64,000 nt of DNA from Symbiodinium natans (lineage: Eukaryota; Sar; Dinophyceae; Suessiales; Symbiodiniaceae): assembly GCA_905221605.1 (NCBI GenBank), contig CAJNDS010002358.1, positions 315,797 through 379,796 of the forward strand, in the 5' to 3' direction. Below the pieces are notes generated by a model. The model worked only from the letters and a program-made list of their open reading frames with translations. It searched no databases and was not told the origin of the DNA. How positions within the stretch are numbered: position 1 is the stretch's first letter; every line of letters starts with the position of its first letter. Shown here piece after piece: positions 58,744-64,000 of this stretch. The translations under genes were made by a program, and so were the position numbers.

Positions 58744-58766
58744 CTTGAGCCAAAATCGGCCACGGT
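58744..58766 (-). promoter_or_regulatory. DinoSL-like sequence in a hairpin, copy 2
   Basis: Minus strand CCGTGGCC-G-ATTTTGGCTCAAG. The dinoflagellate spliced leader has CCGTAGCC-ATTTTGGCTCAAG, so one substitution and one extra G separate them. The same bases form an 8-bp stem (GTGGCCGA/TCGGCCAC) around the TTTTGGCTCAAGCC loop. It lies 85 bases inside the unit, followed by a CT-rich leader and ORF A. This is as expected of a retroposed SL-bearing mRNA, except for the extra 85 bases upstream. Confidence 0.6.
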
Positions 58767-58851
58767 TATTATTTCGAAGCAAAGGAACAATGATCGAATA
58801 CGTGAGAATCTCACTCGTCGTTGTTACTGCGGACAACAAGTAGTCCTACGA

Positions 58852-59002
58852 TGTAAGTGTAAATGTATACGTATATGTATTTGTATTTGTATATGTATAT
58901 GTATCTGTGTGTATACTGATATATGACGTACATGTACTAATTGTATATATACATACTATATACATATATATGTATATATACATATATATTTATATATTAT
59001 AC
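58852..59002. repeat. (TATATG)n microsatellite, right flank of the tandem element
   Basis: TGTATATGTATTTG units passing into TATATACATA. Same unit type as the left flank at 56592-56773. Confidence 0.93.
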
Positions 59003-59164
59003 ATACCCGCTGCTCAACTGCTGACGCCGATTCCCAGCGTCAAAGATACACTGCTAAGCTTGCGTCTCTGCTTTTTCACTGACTCCTTTGTGGTTTTTAC
59101 TCTTTGCATCTTTGCCTGCGCATGGCCGATACCAACATACTTTTGCAAGCATCACTCTGCCGGC

Positions 59165-62100
59165 CTGGGAAGATAAAGCATTGGAAGTCCTTGCGGCAGC
59201 CAGGACAACTTCCGTGCAGTTGGATCTTCGACGGGTAGCAATTGCCACCTAGGCTTGCACGCGCAACAGTTGTCAAACCTTTCATGACAAAGCAAGCCGT
59301 TTGAGAGGCTGGCAGAGGTCGTAGTTTGGGCAAGCAAGACATTTGAAGCCTTCATATACGCTTCATGTTTGGAGCCGACTGTCTTCATAGTGCCAGATTG
59401 AGGTGGTGGCGCGGCCCCACGATCGGATTGACGCCGCAACCCTCACACTTGATGCCAAAATGGTGCTGCCTGGACAAATTTCCAAGCATGTTGAACATGT
59501 CACTAATCACTAGGAAGTGCACAATTCTGTTCGATTGGGGCCGAAGCCATGGGGTGAGGTTGCCACTTGGCCTGGGCATCACCCTTGTGCGAAGAATTCG
59601 ACAACACCGTTCTTTGAGCAAATTAGCTTTCGACGCACACTCGTCACCGGTCCAGGATCTGGTAAGGTCCTCTGTAGGCGGACCGCTCGCTGCATACATC
59701 CGGAACGGAAGCATTGCATGAGATTTGTGAAAAGTCAGAAAGAGATTTGACAGGTCCAGTCCTCCAAAAAAGGGAGCAAGCTAGCAGAAACTTGCTCGCA
59801 GAATCTGGTTTGAACCTTTGCAGACTTGTGGGATGGCACCGGGATGTGAGATGCGAGGACTCGCAGGATTGTGACCTCAAAGCTCAGCCCTCGTAGTGCT
59901 TTGAGAAGTTCGAGGATGGCTTCGCCCAGACGCCTCGTTACTATGAGACTGGCGAGCCGTGTGAATAGCCTCTGAGTGAACGAGTCGAGCGACGACCCTC
60001 CCATGCCCGTGCCCGTGGCCTCTGTCCGTTGCCACCGTTCCCGCTTCGAAGCGCCTCCAAGTGAAACCAATGCACTGACATGTAGAGACCGTCAGAGTGC
60101 CCAAGGAAACCCCCACCTCCGAGATCGGAGAAGCAAACGCCTCCAAGCCAGGAGTTTCCGAAGCTTGCTCCTGTGCAGATGTCAGGGGTCGAATTAATCT
60201 CCACGTCCACCAAGTGCCATCTCCATGAGCTGCGCTCGTCTCCTGTATTCTTTCCAAGAGCTTCTTCCAGGTCTCATTGAGCCCATCACGGGCCACATGA
60301 TTGATCCTGGGCAGGCGCTTCCCACAGCAGCCTGGGCCTGGACTAAGTGTCTATGGATGTCAATGGCCTCACAACATGGAAGAAACTGAGACCCACTCTT
60401 GTCAACCTTGCGAGCCACGCGCTGGGTCAGCAAAGGAAGCCACTGCCTGGCTAAGATCATGTCTAGAGAATGTGCGCGCTCCTGTGCATTCGTGCTCCCT
60501 CGGCAAAAAATCAAGGCGCGGTGACACTGCCAGCGACGCGAACATGGCCGGAGTAAGCATCCCGGTTTCCTATGAAATTGCACAAGTCAAGAATCACATT
60601 TACTCTTCTTCTTGCTGACCTGCAGCATACGCAGCGCAGCCAGCAGGCGGCGAGGCCCACCACCATTGCCACCAGGGCCTGCGCATCAAACAGGAAATAT
60701 GGTGGTTCTTTCGACAATTTGCCGATGAAGGCGACGTGATGCGCCGTGCACAGCTGCTCAAAGCCCCTTGCCCCAAGCTCCAGGACCAGCGGTGCACCCG
60801 CCAAAGCAGTCGCCAGTATCCTCTTCCATCATACTGCAACTCCACACTCTAAGGCGTCGACATGGAACTTGCCAAAAACACTATACTAACACTTTCCAAC
60901 CCAGCTAGCAAGCCTGTTCAACAATCGGAAAATCATGTCCAGTGATGCATTTTGCTTTCGAGCGATGCCTCTTTGATAAAAGATCTTCGAAGCTGTCAAA
61001 CTGTTCATGCAGTGATATTTGATCTGATGTTGCAAGCGACTTGTTTAAGCAGGGGGCATGGCGCCCGTACTCTTACGAAGGTAGGAGTACAGGTAAAGGG
61101 CTTGCGGATGTGAAATCCTGTGCCGCGCATGATGAACCGGACCCTTATCCACCCCATCTTGCTCGTGACATCATGCACCGCCAGCTTTCGGAATGTGGAC
61201 AAGTTGTCTAACGTTTTCTGCAAGAGCTTTCTTTACAACAAGATTTGAAGGAAGCCGGTCTTTGAACAGCAGCATTGACAGCACCATCCGCTAAAACACC
61301 TCTGACCTCATGTATCCTACTAATTCCTACTGTGTCATCCTTCCACCGATCCTTTTCGTAGAGCACTCGACGAGAAAGCATTCGACATATCAGCGTGCGT
61401 CTGATCGCTCCAAACCGTTTCTGAGATTATCTATAGAGTCTACATGACTGGTGAGTCGTGATCTGATGCTCTTCCACAGAGCATGCTATGGTAACCCACT
61501 AAACAGAACATGCCGCTCTCAATTTTCTTCAATGATCCAAACATGATGAAACCCCACCCCACTCATTTGCCTGCATATTCTGAGCTTCTTCTCTCTCCAC
61601 ACTCTGCCAAAACATGATCTTCAGGCATGTGCATCTCCTCCTTCTCGAGTCCAGGCGGTGGTCCCTGCATCCTCGACACTGCAACTTTAGGAAGCCGAAA
61701 AACCAAACTTGAGGCTGGGGCGAAACTCAGAATGCGGCGGCGGATCGCTGAAGGATGGCTCGCCTTGCCTTTCAACGAGAGTGGAGGGCCCTAAGATTCA
61801 GCTGGGGTTTGCAGAAGGACGAGCCGCGCAACATGAGTAGCTACTTTCTCCTGACAGTCCCGGCCTGTCTGTTCCCTGACTTGATATGTCTTTCTCACAA
61901 TGCTTTGGAAGGATCAGCTTTAGCCTGGCACTGTCACCACACACTGCAAAACCTCATGATACGTGAAGAAAGGAGCGAGTAGGCAAAATACTTGCGTTTC
62001 GTGTCAGACATGGAACAGCGTTTTGTACCTTCACCCCATTGCACAACACAGCCGGCCGGACTTCAGCAAGCGACTGTTCGATCCTCGCTGCCTTGCTCAC

Positions 62101-63302
62101 TGCTTGTCATGCCCGGGACAACTAGATCACAGTCTCGCACATCCATGTCGGAGCTGTGGGATGCACTGCTCAAGAAAATCCACAAAAGTGGTTGGCGCAA
62201 GAGTACACAGATCTCCTTCTTCATCAGCCTTAGCATCACCAAGCTGCATAGCTGAAGCTGCAGGAAGCAAAAAGTTGCCAGCCCAGCGCCGCACATATTT
62301 CAGAACACAGCTTCCGCCCTCACAGAACATGCCGGTTGTCAGCTCGGGACCTTGGGACGGGGAAAGATGGAAGTCAAAAAAGTAAGCACCAGTGAGGGTA
62401 CAAGTTGTATCAGGGCAGTGCGACAGCTGGCGACAACCTGCACGATGGACTCGAAGCTTGGCCTCGGGGGGCATCTCGAGAGAGGCAAATTGGGGAAATT
62501 GGGGGCGCTGGGAGAATTTCTTGAGGGGGGTTAAGAACTGCGAAGACTTTCAAGTCGGTCGGAAGGGGGCGGGTCTCAGAAAACTCGGGAAGATACCTGC
62601 AAAAGTCTGCAGATGTTCTGCTGTCAGTCATGCAATGTTATGCAGCTTGTGCCCGAAGAAGTGTCTGTACTGAACTCAACTCCTCAACGCAGGGTGGCGA
62701 TGTGACAGCTTCAGAGGCACCGGCTCTTGTTGGAGTGTCAGGCGATATATCTCACCGTCGTCGCACTGAACTTTAACCACTGTCTGCGCGGAAGAGGGCA
62801 GATACGCAGCGCACAAACCGTTCTACCGATCTAACGTGGCAAAATGTGGTAATCACGCAGGCACCACCGCCATATCAGACCAGATGACGAGTTCCTTGGG
62901 AGCGCGAAATACAAGATCACGGGGCGCTCTGCCAGAGCGGGCGCCTGTGCCGCGATGCTCCTGATTTTGTTCCTAAGCCTCTGGCAACTGAGTTCGTATG
63001 ATGCCATGATGCCAACAAGCTCTTTCAGGGCAACGCCTTGAGCCAAACCAATCCACCAGGACAAGTGCGTTCGGTGCTACGTGATTCACACATGAACTAA
63101 GCATGAATTCCGGACAGAAGCTTCACGCCTCAAGAACTTTATGATCACCACGTGTGTGCGTTGCCTGTGCTGAAGGACTGTGTGACAAGCAGCCAGTTGC
63201 GCCTGCCAACTCGGTCCAGCTGTTGCAGGTATGTACATGTATGAGCCTGCATTTGCAGTGCTCAAGTTGTCAAGCTTATGGTCAGGCCCCACACCCAGAA
63301 TC
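59165..63302 (-). CDS. large multi-exon gene with ZZ-type zinc finger
   Basis: Minus-strand exons, 5' to 3': 63247-63302 (GVGPDHKLDNLSTANA), 62857-63036 (LKELVGIMASYELSCQRLRN), about 62455-62625 (Pro-rich), 62141-62350 (FCEGGSCVLKYVRRWAGNFL, AKADEEGDLCTLAPTTFVDF), 61571-61768, 61077-61217 (ends TTC|GTAAGA), 60679-60820, 60373-60446, 60117-60337, 59876-59971 (RLGEAILELLKALRGLSFE), 59411-59469, 59310-59349 and 59165-59253. Exons 59411 and 59310 join across a 61-nt GC-AG intron to give HHFGIKCEGCGVNPIVGPRF and KCLACPNYDLC: the ZZ zinc-finger pattern with CxxC pairs and YDLC. A further Cys motif, GSCPGCRKDFQC, follows. ZZ fingers bind N-terminal tails, for example of histones. One or several genes; the finger is near the C-terminus. 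Confidence 0.63.
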
Positions 63303-63582
63303 CTGAACTGACTCAAACATGCGCATGAACATAGCAATGTGGGGACGGCCACTGAAGGCCTCTGCATAGGGATGAAGTCGCTTCCGAGGCAGCTAGGATA
63401 GGTCACACATATGCTTCAAACACTTTCAACTGCTGCCATGCAAGCGGCACGCCCTGACAGAAGCCACTTTGGTGGCACTTGCGTGAAACATCATGCTCGC
63501 ATGCTTATCATGATCAGTAGTGATCATTGCTTTGTTGCTGCACGCGGCAGCTCATGTGCAATATTCTTCATGGTTTTTTCAG

Positions 63583-63670
63583 ACTAAGCCTGGTGCAGAA
63601 AGCCTGCAGCTGTACTCAGTCGAAACATCTGGAAAGGGCCTTGGATCATTGCCACACCACACTAGGGCAG
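63583..63670 (+). CDS. exon at the right edge, unrecognised
   Basis: An 88-base plus-strand exon with very good splice sites: TGGTTTTTTCAG|A and GGGCAG|GTAAAG. Two frames are open (GAESLQLYSVETSGKGLGSL or LVQKACSCTQSKHLERALDH), so the protein is undecided. It lies 280 bases from the start-side exon of the minus-strand ZZ gene, facing away. More of it may lie to the right. Confidence 0.5.
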
Positions 63671-64000
63671 GTAAAGAAGGAGCCGTGCAACACCCACGAC
63701 AACGTCAGTCTCCTCGCTGGAACCACGAGTACGTTCGAAACGGCACAATACAAGTTGTGCACCATCACCGGCCGAACATGCCACATGCGGCTTTTTGAGA
63801 CTTCAATTCATCTGGCAAGTCAGTGTCGCCTTCAAGACCAGACATTTCGCAGAATCTAACACGGCTTGTTTCACATCTTCTGAAGTGCTCCCGCAAACAC
63901 ACATTGCTTCCGAGTTAACATGCTTGGGGATCCATCCACAGCGAGAAAAGAAGGAGATCCTCCGAGAGCTCGTGAGGATGCACCTGTGTTGTTGAGCTAT

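Larger units (their letters stand above)
57155..58851 (-). mobile_element. tandem element, copy 2 (1,697-bp unit)
   Basis: Head-to-tail with copy 1, the junction being exact (minus strand GTATGTTGTT then TCGTAGGACTAC). On its minus strand, in order: a 134-base 5' end with the DinoSL-like hairpin, a frame-broken ORF A, ORF B, a hairpin, ORF C, and the 186-base 3' end. The coding parts have more G/C at third positions than the surrounding genes. Both outer ends of the pair run into TATATG microsatellite. It is unlike any dinoflagellate transposon I can name. Alternatives are a tandemly repeated retrogene unit or an integrated small replicon or virus. Confidence 0.75.

Noticed and set aside
63043-63053. 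TTTGGCTCAAG match to the end of DinoSL
   Set aside because: It is the acceptor end (CTCAAG|G) of the exon at 62857-63036, and the rest of the leader is absent.

Overview
This window looks like nuclear DNA of a dinoflagellate, most likely a Symbiodiniaceae-type alga. I saw no bacterial operons, ribosome-binding sites or tRNA/rRNA genes. Coding sequence comes as many short exons with frequent GC-AG introns. There is an interstitial (CCCTAAA)n telomere-type tract, many microsatellites and minisatellites, and two copies of a sequence close to the dinoflagellate trans-spliced leader (DinoSL). The lineage is inferred from these traits; nothing was searched against a database.

I recognised genes by finding stretches of codon-like composition (many GNN codons) bounded by a pyrimidine-rich AG acceptor and a GT or GC donor, then checking that reading phase is kept across the inferred intron. 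Most long open frames in this sequence are antisense or chance frames and are left out. Exon positions are my own readings and any one may be off by a few bases. Most genes match no family I recognise.

Layout. 1-5.3 kb: exons of minus-strand genes. 5.4-8.2 kb: a CAAA-type microsatellite, one minus exon, a roughly 40-bp minisatellite, a CT tract, a minus exon and a foldback repeat. 9-10.3 kb: a P-type ATPase-like minus exon next to a plus-strand gene. 11.3-15.1 kb: two minus-strand genes. 15.2-23.2 kb: repeat-rich DNA (TATG, a 50-60 bp minisatellite, a cruciform, GCA/ACA triplets, a telomeric tract, a TTTCCTGAATCGC repeat) with few exons. 24-30 kb: scattered exons and frame-broken coding blocks on both strands. 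31.1-40.4 kb: a dense run of minus-strand multi-exon genes. 41-53 kb: shorter genes on both strands. 54.1-54.7 kb: a decayed LINE fragment with an RNase H domain. 56.8-58.9 kb: a head-to-tail pair of an unfamiliar compact element. 59.2-63.3 kb: a long minus-strand gene with a ZZ-type zinc finger. A plus-strand exon lies at 63.6 kb.

The best candidate for something undescribed is the 56.8-58.9 kb element: one 1,697-bp unit with three small, closely packed minus-strand frames, and a 381-bp deleted unit. They share ends about 98-99% identical, carry a DinoSL-like hairpin, and sit inside a TATATG microsatellite. Several named domains (P-type ATPase, ZZ finger, RNase H, LINE endonuclease) are calls from motif recognition only.
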